Shown here: positions 1 to 8,658 of the stretch, in pieces
Layout of the letters: the number at the start of each line of letters is the position of its first letter
Position numbering within the stretch: the first letter of the stretch is position 1
Assembly: GCA_963767245.1 (NCBI GenBank)
Contig: CAVYDG010000014.1
Location: forward strand, 186,001 to 250,000
Source: Roseiarcus sp963767245
GTDB taxonomy: Bacteria > Pseudomonadota > Alphaproteobacteria > Rhizobiales > Beijerinckiaceae
Direction of reading: 5' to 3'
DNA: 64,000 nt
Made by a program: the position numbers and the translations under genes
The notes under the pieces: generated by a model
Databases searched by the model: none
Told to the model about the DNA's origin: nothing
Seen by the model: only the letters and a program-made list of their open reading frames with translations

Positions 1-1266
1 TGGTCCGATCATATGGCCTTCGTCAAGCACGATCAGCCCGACATCGTTGATGAGGGCGGGGTCGTTGCGCAGGGCGAAGTCGAGCTTCTCCGGTGTCGCG
101 ATGACGATCTCGCGGGTGCGCAACGCGTCTTCGTCGCCGGCGGATATGCCGCTGGCGCCATAGAGTGAAGACACGTGGAAGCCAAGAGGCGCGAACGTCT
201 TGCGGAACGATCGCTCCGTCTGCGCCGAGGGCGCGAAGCGGCGTGACGATCAGGACGCGGCGGCCGACAGACAAGGTCATCAGCGCCGCAATCTCCGCCA
301 CGCGCGTCTTGCCGGCGCTGGTCGGCAGCGCGACGACGAGATCGTCGGTCAGATCGCCGGAGCGTTTTGCCGCCTCGCGCTGCGACGGCCAAAGCTCGAC
401 TTCGGCATTCTTGCGGGCATAGAGCGAGGCAATAAACATGTGACGAAGGACGGGATAGGCTTCCGCGCCACCTTCCGGCGGGTCGAGTGGTAGTTGACGT
501 GCAGCGAGTGCGCCCAAAGATCGTCGATGAGATTGAGGCAAAGCCTGCTGATCCACCACAACGGCACGTTCTCTGCGTTGTCGGCGAGGCTGATCGCCCC
601 AACGAGCAGATTGCGCGCAACCGTCATCGGATCTGGGTCACCGGTCTGGAGCGCGAAGTCGAAGAAAGCGAGCGCGCGACAGATGGTGGTGTTTAGGATG
701 ATGGCGATCGCTTCGTCCGGCTCGACCAAATCTATGTCAAGCGAAAGCGTCACTGTTCCGTCGCTGTGTTCGTCGTCGACCAGCCAAGCGCGGACATAGC
801 TTCGCAGCCGATCGAGGTCGCGCAGGACGAGCAGCATGATCGCCCTCTCGGCGGGACTGGCGTTGAGCTCGCCAGGGGTCTCGTTGAACAGCGAGTAGGC
901 GACCGCCGAATAACCGGCGAGATGGTACGCTGCCGCCGCGACGGTGCGGTGAAAGCCGCGCTTGGGATCGGCGGGGTCGCCATTGCGAACAACGGCCTCA
1001 AACGCGTTTGCGGCCCGCTCGAAGCCACGGCTTGAAATGTCCGACGGTCCCGCCTTCTCTTTCAGCGCCAGGGCGGCGCGCAGCACGGAAAAGCCGTGCT
1101 CTGTAAGGTCCGTTTCGATCGTGGCGCCGATACGTGGCGCCCCGTCCGGCAGGACGCCATCTTTCCGCATGAGTGCCAAGGCCGCACCGCGATAGAGAAG
1201 GCGATTCCAGATGCCGTCGCGGGTTGCGTCAGTGAGGAACGTGCGGAGTTCGTCAGGTGCCTCCAA
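1..1266 (-). pseudogene. hamB: HamB-like DEAD/DEAH helicase of a Hachiman defence system, 3' end outside window, two frameshifts
   Basis: Superfamily 2 helicase subunit of Hachiman, which works with the HamA nuclease against phage. Reading from the TTG at 1266, about 260 residues of helical N-terminal region are open; the frame shifts near 487, motif I (PTSAGKT) and motif Ia (TPLRAL) follow in a second frame, and after another shift near 227 motif II (DEGH) appears in a third frame just before the window edge. Each break is a one-base-type indel. The start overlaps the end of hamA by 14 bases and has an AGAGG-type ribosome site. Motifs III-VI lie beyond base 1 and cannot be judged. Helicase identity is clear from motifs; the HamB name rests on the HamA partner. 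Confidence 0.8.
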
Positions 1267-2038
1267 GGTTTTGCGCCTCTTCGTACATCTCGGCGATGAA
1301 GTCCTGATGATCGTCGATGCGCAGGTTCACGACGTAATGCGTCCGATTAGCGCTGGCACCGTCGAGATCGACCTTCAACGCCGCGGGTGGCCCGTTGCCG
1401 GACATGGTGAACAGCATATGGTCGACGCGGCTCGCGAGGATCGTCTTGCGGCCAATGCCGTCCCGGATCGTCCGGCCAAGTTCGACGTCATCGTCATTGT
1501 CGCTCTCCAGGAGCCGATTGGCCACGAACAGTAACAAGTCCGGCGTACAGCGGCCGTCGTGGCGGCAGAGCGCTTCGCGAGCCGCAGTGATCGTGGTCTT
1601 GCTGAGGATCTGAATGCTCTTGGCTTCGCCCTTCAAGAGCCAGAGTTCATCATTCGGGTCATAAGCGACACCGATAAAATCATCGCCGCGCAGCGCCATC
1701 TCGCGTCCGTCCTTGTAGCGCAAGCGCCGGACCGGGACGCGGAAGCCCGTCTCCTCCTCGACCAACTCGGTCGCGAGGATCTCGCCTAGCTCGCCGGAGC
1801 GGGCCCTAACGTTGCGGGGTAACACCGTCCGTAGCAGTTCGGCCGCGCCCTCATAGCCAAGACGGGCGACATCGTCAGCGATCCGGTCGAGGCGCTCATA
1901 ATGGGAGCGCATCGTCTCGGCGAGGCGATCGCGGATGGCGTCCCGCCCGCCGTCCTTCTCGACTAGGGTCAAGAAGTGCTTCAGCTTGTCCTTGCTCTGG
2001 CTCTTTCCGCACCAGTCCGTGAACAGGCCCAAAATCAC
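1253..2038 (-). CDS. hamA: HamA-like nuclease (DUF1837) of a Hachiman defence system
   Basis: About 260 residues, the normal HamA length. The C-terminal DUF1837 domain shows a PD-(D/E)xK-like core: a GE element near residue 83, GDDFIG at about 118-123, and KGEAK at about 136-140 supplying the E-x-K pair. In studied Hachiman systems HamA is a DNA-cutting effector restrained or guided by HamB. The first codon can be GTG at 2038, but a GGAGG sits directly against it, and a TTG two codons later (2032) has better spacing. hamB follows with a 14-base overlap, so the two are translationally linked. The reading frame is intact, unlike that of hamB. Confidence 0.85.
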   Translation of the reverse strand: MILGLFTDWCGKSQSKDKLKHFLTLVEKDGGRDAIRDRLAETMRSHYERLDRIADDVARLGYEGAAELLRTVLPRNVRARSGELGEILATELVEEETGFRVPVRRLRYKDGREMALRGDDFIGVAYDPNDELWLLKGEAKSIQILSKTTITAAREALCRHDGRCTPDLLLFVANRLLESDNDDDVELGRTIRDGIGRKTILASRVDHMLFTMSGNGPPAALKVDLDGASANRTHYVVNLRIDDHQDFIAEMYEEAQNLGGT

Positions 2039-2190
2039 CTCCGATTAAGCATACTGGCGACGCGCCTCCCGGCGCTTGCTGAAGGCGTCCGATACCGGGG
2101 CTGGATCTGCGTCATGGGTCGGCTGCCGGCCAGGGCCCAAGCGCTGTCGGCGGGGTTACTGGCGGGTTGGATGCCCACGACAAAATGGTG

Positions 2191-3246
2191 TTATTCATGC
2201 GTCTGCGTCGCCATATTGACAATTCGTTCAATTTCGCCGACCGATGCCAGAATGTCCGCGAAATCAGGTGGCCCGCCAAAAATCATGGCCTTTGTGTTGT
2301 CGTAGTCCCGCGTAAGCGCCTCGATCATTCCGTCGATCGGGGCGATAGAGAATGAACCGGTAGCGGCGGAGGCCAGATCATAATCCGGCCGATCAAAGAA
2401 CATCCGGGCGTGCCGCACGCAGTCGATCCCGAGCGTGGGTTGTGCAAGGGCGGCGCGTCCAACTTCCGATGGAAGGAGGCAATGCAGATCGTAATAATGG
2501 CGCGACACGCGCTGACCCGCCTGCCGCAGGATGCCTCGTCGTTCATACCATCGCCGCAAGCCGTGGGCGATCACCACCTTGTCCCAGAAGGTGCGGCCGG
2601 CTTCTATCGTGGTGACGTTGGTGATCGAGAGATTCAGATCGGGCGCGTCGTCGGCGATGTAGGGCGTGATCTTGACGGGTTGGTTCGGGTCGAGGGCCGA
2701 CTTAGCACCGGATTCGATCCGCACGGCGGGCCGGACATAGGCGCCGTCCCGCGGCTCGACTTCAGGGTACCAGAGGAGCAGCGTCTGGCCGTCCGGGTCG
2801 GCTTGGTCGATTTCCATTCGGCCGGCACCGCTTGTGGCGTCCGCGACCTGAGCGCCCAGGAACTTGTAAAGCGGCCCCATAATATAAGCGCGGCACGAGT
2901 CGCGTATGGCATCGAGCCGGGCTCGGCGTTTCTTGTTCGATAGGGCCTCGAGGTCTTCGAGCGAGACGGCCTCATCGAGATCGTCGCGGAATACGGTGAC
3001 GTCGATGTCTTCGGAGAATCTCTCGATCAGTCCGTAGGCCTTCGACAGCGATGTGCCGCCCTTGAACAGAAGGCGCGGCCCCGCCGCGGGACGTTCGTGA
3101 TAGAGCGCATTCAGCGTCCAGCAGACCCAGAAGTCCTTCTCGACATTGCCGATCGGCGTGCCGAGCCGGTTGGCGGTGGCGAGAAATAGATCGAGGCGGT
3201 CGCGTGGCGGCGCGGAAATGATTTGCTGGTAGGCGGCGGTCGTCAT
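2191..3246 (-). CDS. abiEii: AbiEii/AbiGii family nucleotidyltransferase toxin
   Basis: Toxin half of a type IV toxin-antitoxin pair. It carries the DNA polymerase beta-like nucleotidyltransferase signature: KGGTSL at residues 62-67, then RFSEDID with the two metal-binding aspartates at about 80 and 82. A later RHYYDL segment near residue 275 matches the conserved C-terminal motif of the family. At 351 residues it is full length. Its ATG overlaps the stop of the antitoxin gene by four bases (ATGA), typical of coupled translation. Known relatives cause abortive infection by modifying tRNA or other targets; the target here is unknown. No frameshift is seen. Confidence 0.9.
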   Translation of the reverse strand: MTTAAYQQIISAPPRDRLDLFLATANRLGTPIGNVEKDFWVCWTLNALYHERPAAGPRLLFKGGTSLSKAYGLIERFSEDIDVTVFRDDLDEAVSLEDLEALSNKKRRARLDAIRDSCRAYIMGPLYKFLGAQVADATSGAGRMEIDQADPDGQTLLLWYPEVEPRDGAYVRPAVRIESGAKSALDPNQPVKITPYIADDAPDLNLSITNVTTIEAGRTFWDKVVIAHGLRRWYERRGILRQAGQRVSRHYYDLHCLLPSEVGRAALAQPTLGIDCVRHARMFFDRPDYDLASAATGSFSIAPIDGMIEALTRDYDNTKAMIFGGPPDFADILASVGEIERIVNMATQTHE

Positions 3247-3929
3247 TGGCGCGCGCCTTCCGCAGTGGTCGGATTAAGGATCTCGCGGAGGAATTCTTGC
3301 ATCCAGATCGGCAAGGTCGATAGGCCGGAGCGCAGGTCATCGCGGATGGCTTGTCCGTGGCTGGGATCGGTGAAGAGGCGGCGCAGCGCGTCGCTCACCC
3401 GCACGCGCTCATCGTCGTTGACCAGCATGTCCTGCATCCAGTGCAGAGCTTGAACAACCCGCATGGCGGGCCGACCAGCCCAGTAGAGGCGGCTGGGCGC
3501 GGCGTGCTTGAAGTGGATCTCCTGATTGCCGAGCTTGATGGGCTTCAGGCGAGCATCGACGAGGACCTCGATGCGGGCCGGCACGGCTGTGGTGAGACCG
3601 AGGTCGTTGGCGGCGGTCATGCCGTCCACCACGGCGCGAGCTTGATCGCGTCGCGTTACGGCGCGGATGACAGCCCGATAATCTGGTACGGTTGTGCGGC
3701 CCGTCAGGCTGCTTCTGCGGGGCCGGTCATAGAGCCCCCGGTCAATGCGGCGAAGCTCTCCGGAGGGGACCAGACGCTGCAAGACCTTATCCACAGCGGC
3801 GCGGCTGCCAAGATCCACGAAGTCGCTCGGCGTCCAAACCTCATCAGGGTCTGACGCGATTCGATCGAGCAGCCGGGCGCGAAGGTCTGTATTGAGCGCG
3901 ATATCCACCATGTCCGAAGGATACGACAT
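3243..3929 (-). CDS. abiEi: AbiEi-like antitoxin and transcriptional autorepressor (DUF6088 type)
   Basis: 228 residues from the ATG at 3929. The N-terminal 80 residues look like a winged helix (VWTPSDFVDLG, then RGLYDRP), followed by the antitoxin domain with AANDLGLTTAVPA and a KHAAPSRLYWAG segment typical of the DUF6088/AbiEi group. The reading frame stays open upstream to 4049, but the start at 3929 is preferred: the longer version would cross the operator repeats and has no clear ribosome site. Members neutralise AbiEii and repress their own operon by binding inverted repeats; two such repeats flank this start. It forms an operon with the downstream toxin through a four-base overlap. Confidence 0.88.
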   Translation of the reverse strand: MSYPSDMVDIALNTDLRARLLDRIASDPDEVWTPSDFVDLGSRAAVDKVLQRLVPSGELRRIDRGLYDRPRRSSLTGRTTVPDYRAVIRAVTRRDQARAVVDGMTAANDLGLTTAVPARIEVLVDARLKPIKLGNQEIHFKHAAPSRLYWAGRPAMRVVQALHWMQDMLVNDDERVRVSDALRRLFTDPSHGQAIRDDLRSGLSTLPIWMQEFLREILNPTTAEGARQ

Positions 3930-3938
3930 TTTTCGGAC
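3912..3938. promoter_or_regulatory. Probable AbiEi operator, proximal copy
   Basis: Inverted repeat GTCCGAA-N13-TTCGGAC. One arm (3932-3938) lies directly upstream of the antitoxin ATG, the other falls in codons 4-6. The same arms with the same 13-base spacer recur at 4021-4047. Binding here would block translation start or transcription. Assignment to AbiEi is inferred from the family's known autoregulation. Confidence 0.7.
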
Positions 3939-4020
3939 GCGGTGAAGGGTTGACCGAAACATACCGTTTTCTTCGGACGCCGGCGCTGGAGAGCGCGGGG
4001 ACGGCAAGGCAGCAAAAGTC

Positions 4021-4047
4021 GTCCGAAGACTGCTACAAGCTTCGGAC
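4021..4047. promoter_or_regulatory. Probable AbiEi operator, distal copy
   Basis: Second GTCCGAA-N13-TTCGGAC repeat, about 95 bases upstream of the antitoxin start. A single half-site TTCGGAC at 3972-3978 lies between the two full repeats. The two full copies have the same arms and spacing but unrelated spacer sequence, as expected for protein-binding sites. Confidence 0.7.
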
Positions 4048-4460
4048 AAATCGTCACTTGGCGCTTACCTGTTCCATGCTCATGAGCCGGCAGTTTCCAG
4101 ACGCCGCTCGGTGCGGTCGCCGCGGGGGACGCGCGTGCGTGCCGGTGTCGCCCGCCCGTCGAGAATATCGGCCATCTCTCCGGCGACGCGGTCGGCGGTC
4201 ATTCTGAGCGCCTCATCAATGTGGATATAGCGCTGGGTGACGCCACGGGCCGAGTGGCCGAGCAGGGCAGCGATTGTCAATTCGGAAAAACCGAGATCGC
4301 CGGCCAGGCTGGCAAAGGTATGGCGCAAGGTGTGTGGTGTGATGTCGGCCAGCCGCGCCTTTTCGCAGACGCGATCCAGCACGCGGACCACACCGACAAA
4401 ATGGCCTTCGCCCCAATCGGCCGGGAAGAAGTAACGCGATTTCGTCTTTGGCTGATCTAG

Positions 4461-6031
4461 GAGCCTGTCTGGATAATAGCGGATTGTGGTGGCGGCGTTT
4501 GCTCGAATCGGATTTTGTTTGCTTATGAGCAAGACCTTCCGGCCCTGGACGATCGATCAGCCGCTGTTGTTGCCGCCGAGCGTTCAGGACTTTGTCGGCG
4601 AGGACCATCTGGCTCGCTTCATTTTGGCGCTTGTGCTCGAGCCTCTCGACCTTGGTGAGATCGAAGCCGCGTATGCGAGCGAGCGCGGGCAGCCGCCGTT
4701 TGACCCGGCGATGATGACGGCGCTGTTGCTGTACGGCTATTGCAACGGCGTCTACTCGTCGCGCCGGATCGCCAAGGCGGCGCGCGAACGGGTCGACTTC
4801 CTGAGCATTGTCGGGCTCGATCCGCCGGATTTTCGCACCGTCTCTGACTTCCGCAAGCGGCACTTGAAGGTGCTTGCGGGACTGTTCGGGCAAGTTCTCA
4901 AGCTGTGCGAACAGGCGGGACTTGTGAAGCTCGGCCATGTCGCGCTCGACGGGACGAAGATCAAGGCGAACGCCTCCAAGCACAAGGCGATGAGCTACGA
5001 GCGCATGGAGAAGCGTGCGGCGGAGCTCGAGGCCGAGGTCGAGCGGTGGCTGAGCGCAGCCGAGGCTGCGGACGCCGAGGAAGACAGAGCCTTCGGCCGC
5101 GACAAGAGCGGCGAGGAGCTGCCCAAATGGGTCGCCGACAAGAAGAAGCGCGTCGAGAAGATCCGGGCGGCGAAGGCCGAATTGGAGGCCGAGGCGAAAG
5201 CGGCCGCGGCGGCCAAGGCCAAAGCGCAGGCCGAGGAGCGGCGACAAGCCGAGGGCCGCAAGAAACCGGGCAAGCCCGCCGCCCCGCCATCCGAAGAGCC
5301 TGACCCCAAAGCGCAGAAGAACTTCACCGATCCCGAAAGCCGCATCATGAAAACCAAGGACGGCTTCATCCAGGGCTACAATGCGCAGGCGGCGGTCGAC
5401 GCGACGGCGCAGGTGATCGTCGCCCACGGCCTCGACGCGAAGCAGAGCGATCAACATCAATTGGCGCCGATGGCCGACGCCATCGAAGCCAATCTGGGCA
5501 AGAAGCCGACGCAACTGTCGGCGGACGCGGGCTATTGCTCCGACGCCAACCTTACAGCGATGGAGGAACGCGAGATCGACGCCTATATCGCGCCGGGGCG
5601 GGCCAAGCACGCCGGGGAAGGAGAAGGCGGCGGCGCCCGCGTCGCCGCCATGCGCGAAAAAATCAAGGCCGGCGGGCACTCCAGCCCCTACCGCTTAAGA
5701 AAGCAGCTGCCCGAGCCGGTGTTCGGACAGATCAAGCAGGCGCGCGGCTTCCGTCAGTTTCTCTTGCGCGGCGTCGAGAAGGTCGCCAACGAGTGGGGCC
5801 TCGTCTGCCTCGCCCACAATATCTTGAAGCTCGCCCAGGGGCGGACCCCGTCCCTGGCCGCACGCGCAACCGGCTGAGCTTCGCCACCTCGGAAACGGTG
5901 CAACGAACGATGGCCGCAAAGCTTCCACCCAACCTTACATCAAACCGGATGCGCGAATTTGCTGCATCCGGCTCTCCGACTGGCTTGAGCGGTTCAAATC
6001 CCATCTCGCCGAGGATTAAGCAGACAGGCTC
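4461..6031 (+). mobile_element. IS1182-family insertion sequence
   Basis: 1571 bases with perfect 11-base terminal inverted repeats (GAGCCTGTCTG at 4461-4471 and its complement at 6021-6031). It is flanked by a direct CTAG at 4457-4460 and 6032-6035, read as a four-base target duplication. Because CTAG is its own complement, the apparent inverted repeat is 15 bases including the target. One intact transposase fills most of the element. It interrupts the island integrase, and both flanks rejoin in frame once the element and one CTAG are removed. Confidence 0.93.
4525..5877 (+). CDS. IS1182-family transposase
   Basis: 450-residue DDE transposase. The start at 4525 (MSKTFRPW) is chosen because it matches the family N-terminus; the frame is open 13 codons further up. 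The N-terminal helix-rich domain contains the conserved YSSRRIA block. Likely catalytic residues are the aspartate in VALDGTKIKANAS (about residue 145), the aspartate in LSADAGY, and the glutamate in EPVFGQIKQARG near residue 400. A lysine/alanine/glutamate-rich coiled segment lies between the first two. The gene is intact, so the element may still be active. Confidence 0.93.
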   Translation: MSKTFRPWTIDQPLLLPPSVQDFVGEDHLARFILALVLEPLDLGEIEAAYASERGQPPFDPAMMTALLLYGYCNGVYSSRRIAKAARERVDFLSIVGLDPPDFRTVSDFRKRHLKVLAGLFGQVLKLCEQAGLVKLGHVALDGTKIKANASKHKAMSYERMEKRAAELEAEVERWLSAAEAADAEEDRAFGRDKSGEELPKWVADKKKRVEKIRAAKAELEAEAKAAAAAKAKAQAEERRQAEGRKKPGKPAAPPSEEPDPKAQKNFTDPESRIMKTKDGFIQGYNAQAAVDATAQVIVAHGLDAKQSDQHQLAPMADAIEANLGKKPTQLSADAGYCSDANLTAMEEREIDAYIAPGRAKHAGEGEGGGARVAAMREKIKAGGHSSPYRLRKQLPEPVFGQIKQARGFRQFLLRGVEKVANEWGLVCLAHNILKLAQGRTPSLAARATG

Positions 6032-7175
6032 CTAGCAGCAGCTCAATAGCGGCGCGCCCGATTACCCGCGTTTGCGCACCGCTCTTGGTGTCAGGGAATC
6101 GGATCGCCTCTTCTTCCTCATCGAGCCATGCGCGTTCCAGTCCCAGGCCTTCCATACGCCGGAAGCCGGTGAGCAGCAGAAATCGGATGGCTGCGAGCCC
6201 AGTCGGGTGCTCCCCCTCTTCGGCGACGGCGCGAAGCGTCTTGCCCAGCCGCTCGATCTCGGCGCGACTGAGTCGCCGCTCACGGGGCTGCGCTGCCAAC
6301 TTCCGGACGCCCTTGGCGGGGTTGGCTTCGATCCGGCCAAGGCGCACGGCATGCTCGAAGATGGCGTGCAGCGTCGAAATAGTCCGAGCCGCGACGCCTT
6401 CGCCGCCGGTGGTGGCGCCACCACGGCTGCCGGCGCGCGCTTTCGACGTCTTACCAGCGGCGATGTCAGCCTGCGCACCCTCGATGTCGCCGAGCTTGAG
6501 CGACCCGATCTGCCGACGTCCGAGCAGCGGCTTGATGTGGGCCTCGATCCGGCTGCGATCCATCGACAGGGTGGACGCCTTGATGGCGCGTCGGCGCCTG
6601 CCAAGGATGCGTCCCGCCTCGGCCTCGATAATGTACCAGTCGCAGACCTCGGCGACGGTCAAGAGTTCCCGCCGCCCTGGCCTCTTCGGCGACAGGGTCG
6701 AGGCCCTTGGACACGGCGACGAGCTTCTCATGGGCGAGGGTGCGGGCCTCCTCGACGGTCATCAACCCATAGCGCCCGATGACCACCCGCCGAGGACGAC
6801 CCTCGGGGGTGCGATACTGGATGACGAAGCTCTTGAGGCCCGACGGCATGACCTGCACGCCGAAGCCTCGCAGTTCGCGATCCCACAGGAAACTCTCCCG
6901 AACCTTGACCCCAACCGTGGAAGGTTCCGGAGCTTGCAGGGCGTCGACGACGCGCTTTGTGAGCTTTTCTCCAGCCATATCAGCCACCTACTGGAAGTTT
7001 ACTTAGAATGAGGCTATCATACCCCTCTACGAAGCAAATTCCAAGCACTTGGAAGCAAGTCGCCGGGTAGGTCTGGGATACGGACGGCGGGTGATGTTCC
7101 TAATAATCGATTGAATTACCGTATAAATTCGCGCTCTAGCGGGCTGTCGGATACCCTGGCGTAGACCCTTCTGGC

Positions 7176-7222
7176 ACCTTGCAAGGTTGGGGTCGAGGGT
7201 TCGAATCCCTTCGCTCGCTCCA
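7176..7222 (+). other. tRNA-Gly(GCC) 3' fragment: attachment site of the first island
   Basis: The last 47 bases match the 3' half of an alphaproteobacterial tRNA-Gly: part of the anticodon arm, a complete T arm (GAGGG-TTCGAAT-CCCTT), acceptor strand CGCTCGC, U73 and an encoded CCA. No D arm or 5' acceptor strand is present upstream, so this is not a full gene. The anticodon loop reads TTGCAA where TTGCCAA is expected, one C short. With the integrase just to the left, it fits an attR whose full tRNA lies beyond the left window edge. Confidence 0.75.
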
Positions 7223-7469
7223 GATTTCACAGGCACTTAGTGCGGCGCTTGGGCCCAGCTTGATCGGGTAAACAATAGGTAGGCAGGCGGCTACAGCGCT
7301 GACGCCCATGAGCCGCCTCCGCGCCCTAGACCTCAAACACGCAATCTCACCAAACACCGGGGCGAACGAGCCATCCGCACGGTCCAGGCGGCCGGACTGA
7401 AGGTGACAGGCGGGAAGATCAGTTTCTGACGGTTCATCTCGCGCGCCCTAGGTTGCCCCCGGACGCCAA

Positions 7470-7840
7470 TCAGATCGCCTTGTTCTGATGACGAAGCCGC
7501 CTGGCGAGGACCCGCATCACGTTCAGCGCGAATATCGGCATGTGCTTGACCAAAAAGAGAAACTGCATTTCTTTGATCGGCGCGACGGTAACGTCGGTCA
7601 AAGCTATGACATTGGCGCTGCGCGGACTGTCGTCGATCAGCGCCATTTCGCCGAAAATGCCTTTCGGGCCCAGAGTTTCGAGGTGACGGCCGCCACTCCT
7701 AATCTCGACCTTTCCGCGGACCACGACAAAGAACTCGTCACCCTGTTCGCCCTCCCTGAAGATCGTGTCTCCTTTCGCGAAGAGCGGGTCGGGACCTCAG
7801 GCCCAACGAGACGACTAAAATCCACCCCGCTGTCTGACAT
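7470..7840 (-). pseudogene. Small cyclic nucleotide-binding (Crp-like) domain protein, frameshifted
   Basis: From the ATG at 7840 the first 20 codons run in one frame; after a one-base-type loss near 7790 the rest continues in another as a recognisable cNMP-binding domain: FAKGDTIFREGEQGDEF, VVVRGKVEI, then the phosphate-binding cassette region GEMALIDDSPRSA. There is no DNA-binding domain, and total length would be about 122 residues, as in the free-standing single-domain group. It may sense a nucleotide or act as a regulatory subunit; the partner is unknown. The single break is in a GGG/CCC-rich spot and may be a sequence error. Confidence 0.7.
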
Positions 7841-7953
7841 TTCGCCACGCTAGAGCGTCACGAGGACGAATGAATGGCCGAGATTGCGGGAAACACCTCG
7901 CCGCGGCCAAATGGTCGCAGGCTTTGCCCTGCCTCGCCGAGAGTTTTGAGCGC

Positions 7954-8193
7954 TCACTGACTGGGGTGGCTCGGAGCGTGGTGAAAGGGGTGAGCGGCTT
8001 GGCGACGCTCACGCATATACTCTGCGCCCGCTCTCGCCCGATCCTTGCTTTCGTTGTTGCGGTTCCACCGTCGGTCGAACGTCGACGTCGATGGAGCGCC
8101 GGGTTTGACGCCGTAACCCGTCTGGGCGACCGCCGAAAGGGGCGCAAGCCAAAGGGCCCCGCCGATCGCGATCGAGGCGATGGTCTTGAGCAT
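7954..8193 (-). CDS. Small secreted protein of unknown function
   Basis: 79 residues from the ATG at 8193. The first 23 form a classical signal peptide (MLKTIASIAIGGALWLAPLS, cleavage after AVAQ). The mature part is about 55 residues, hydrophilic, with RRWNRNNESKDRARAGAEYMRERRQAAHP and no cysteine. It is likely periplasmic. I do not recognise a family. It stands alone between the cyclic nucleotide-binding gene and a small membrane protein gene on the same strand. Confidence 0.6.
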   Translation of the reverse strand: MLKTIASIAIGGALWLAPLSAVAQTGYGVKPGAPSTSTFDRRWNRNNESKDRARAGAEYMRERRQAAHPFHHAPSHPSQ

Positions 8194-8313
8194 GGTTTTC
8201 TCTCCTGGCCCCAGCGCCAACCTGAGACTTGCACATAACGGCCGCACCGTGAAGGACATTGACTTGACGCGATCAGAAGGGCGGCTCTCTTCCGAACTCC
8301 TGAGCCTCCCCGG

Positions 8314-8652
8314 TCAGAACGGACGACCGGGTTGGTTCGTTCCCTTGCCCGGGTCGACGAGCTCGAGGCCGTCGATTGCAGCGTTCCGCGCCGCCTCGAC
8401 CCGGGCCAATGCGCGCCTGAGCTCGTCGGTGGTTGACCGGCTCGAGCCTGAAAGGACCATTCCGCCAATGGCAAGGGCGAGGGCGAACACAGTCCGCGCG
8501 GGCGTGAAGGCCACAAGGCCGATGAGAATCGCGACCAGCAACGCCGGTCCGGCGACGACCGAGGCTTGCCCGGCCAGCGCAAACCTCCGGCTGCGCTCGA
8601 TCGCATCGCGCAGGTCCTCGATTTGAAGCTCGAGCCGCTCGATCTCGTCCAT
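8314..8652 (-). CDS. Small two-helix membrane protein of unknown function
   Basis: 112 residues. The N-terminus (MDEIERLELQIEDLRDAI) is a predicted coiled coil, followed by two adjacent hydrophobic spans at about residues 27-47 and 52-68. After that comes a charged amphipathic region (DELRRALARVEAARNAAIDG). The C-terminal tail is proline- and glycine-rich. It lies seven bases downstream of the DUF4239-like gene on the same strand, so the two are probably co-transcribed. No function is assigned. Confidence 0.65.
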   Translation of the reverse strand: MDEIERLELQIEDLRDAIERSRRFALAGQASVVAGPALLVAILIGLVAFTPARTVFALALAIGGMVLSGSSRSTTDELRRALARVEAARNAAIDGLELVDPGKGTNQPGRPF

Positions 8653-8658
8653 CGGTTT

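Larger units (their letters stand above)
4080..6978 (-). pseudogene. Tyrosine integrase of the first island, split by an IS element and frameshifted
   Basis: DUF4102-type phage/island integrase. The start is the ATG at 6978 with GGTGG upstream (MAGEKLTKRVV). The N-terminal domain runs to about 6680, where a one-base-type shift moves the frame; the core domain follows with a catalytic arginine in LLTGFRRMEG. The IS at 4461-6031 cuts the gene, and the remaining C-terminus (4080-4456) carries the HTLRHTFA box, GH motif and catalytic tyrosine in TQRYIH. Joined, the pieces give about 440 residues, the usual size. The gene starts about 200 bases from a tRNA-Gly 3' end. It cannot make active integrase as it stands, so the island is probably fixed. 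Confidence 0.9.

Noticed and set aside
4216..5679. Long minus-strand frame across the IS1182 transposase
   Set aside because: It is the mirror of a clear transposase gene; the peptide is leucine/arginine/glycine-rich with no homology-like pattern.
7175..7187. CACCTTGCAAGGT palindrome as a terminator or operator
   Set aside because: It is explained as the anticodon arm of the tRNA-Gly fragment with one C missing.
7027..7357. Short minus-strand frames reading SEGIRTLDPN and SERRDSNPRP
   Set aside because: These peptides are known artefacts of translating tRNA genes backwards; here they helped identify the tRNA-Gly fragment.
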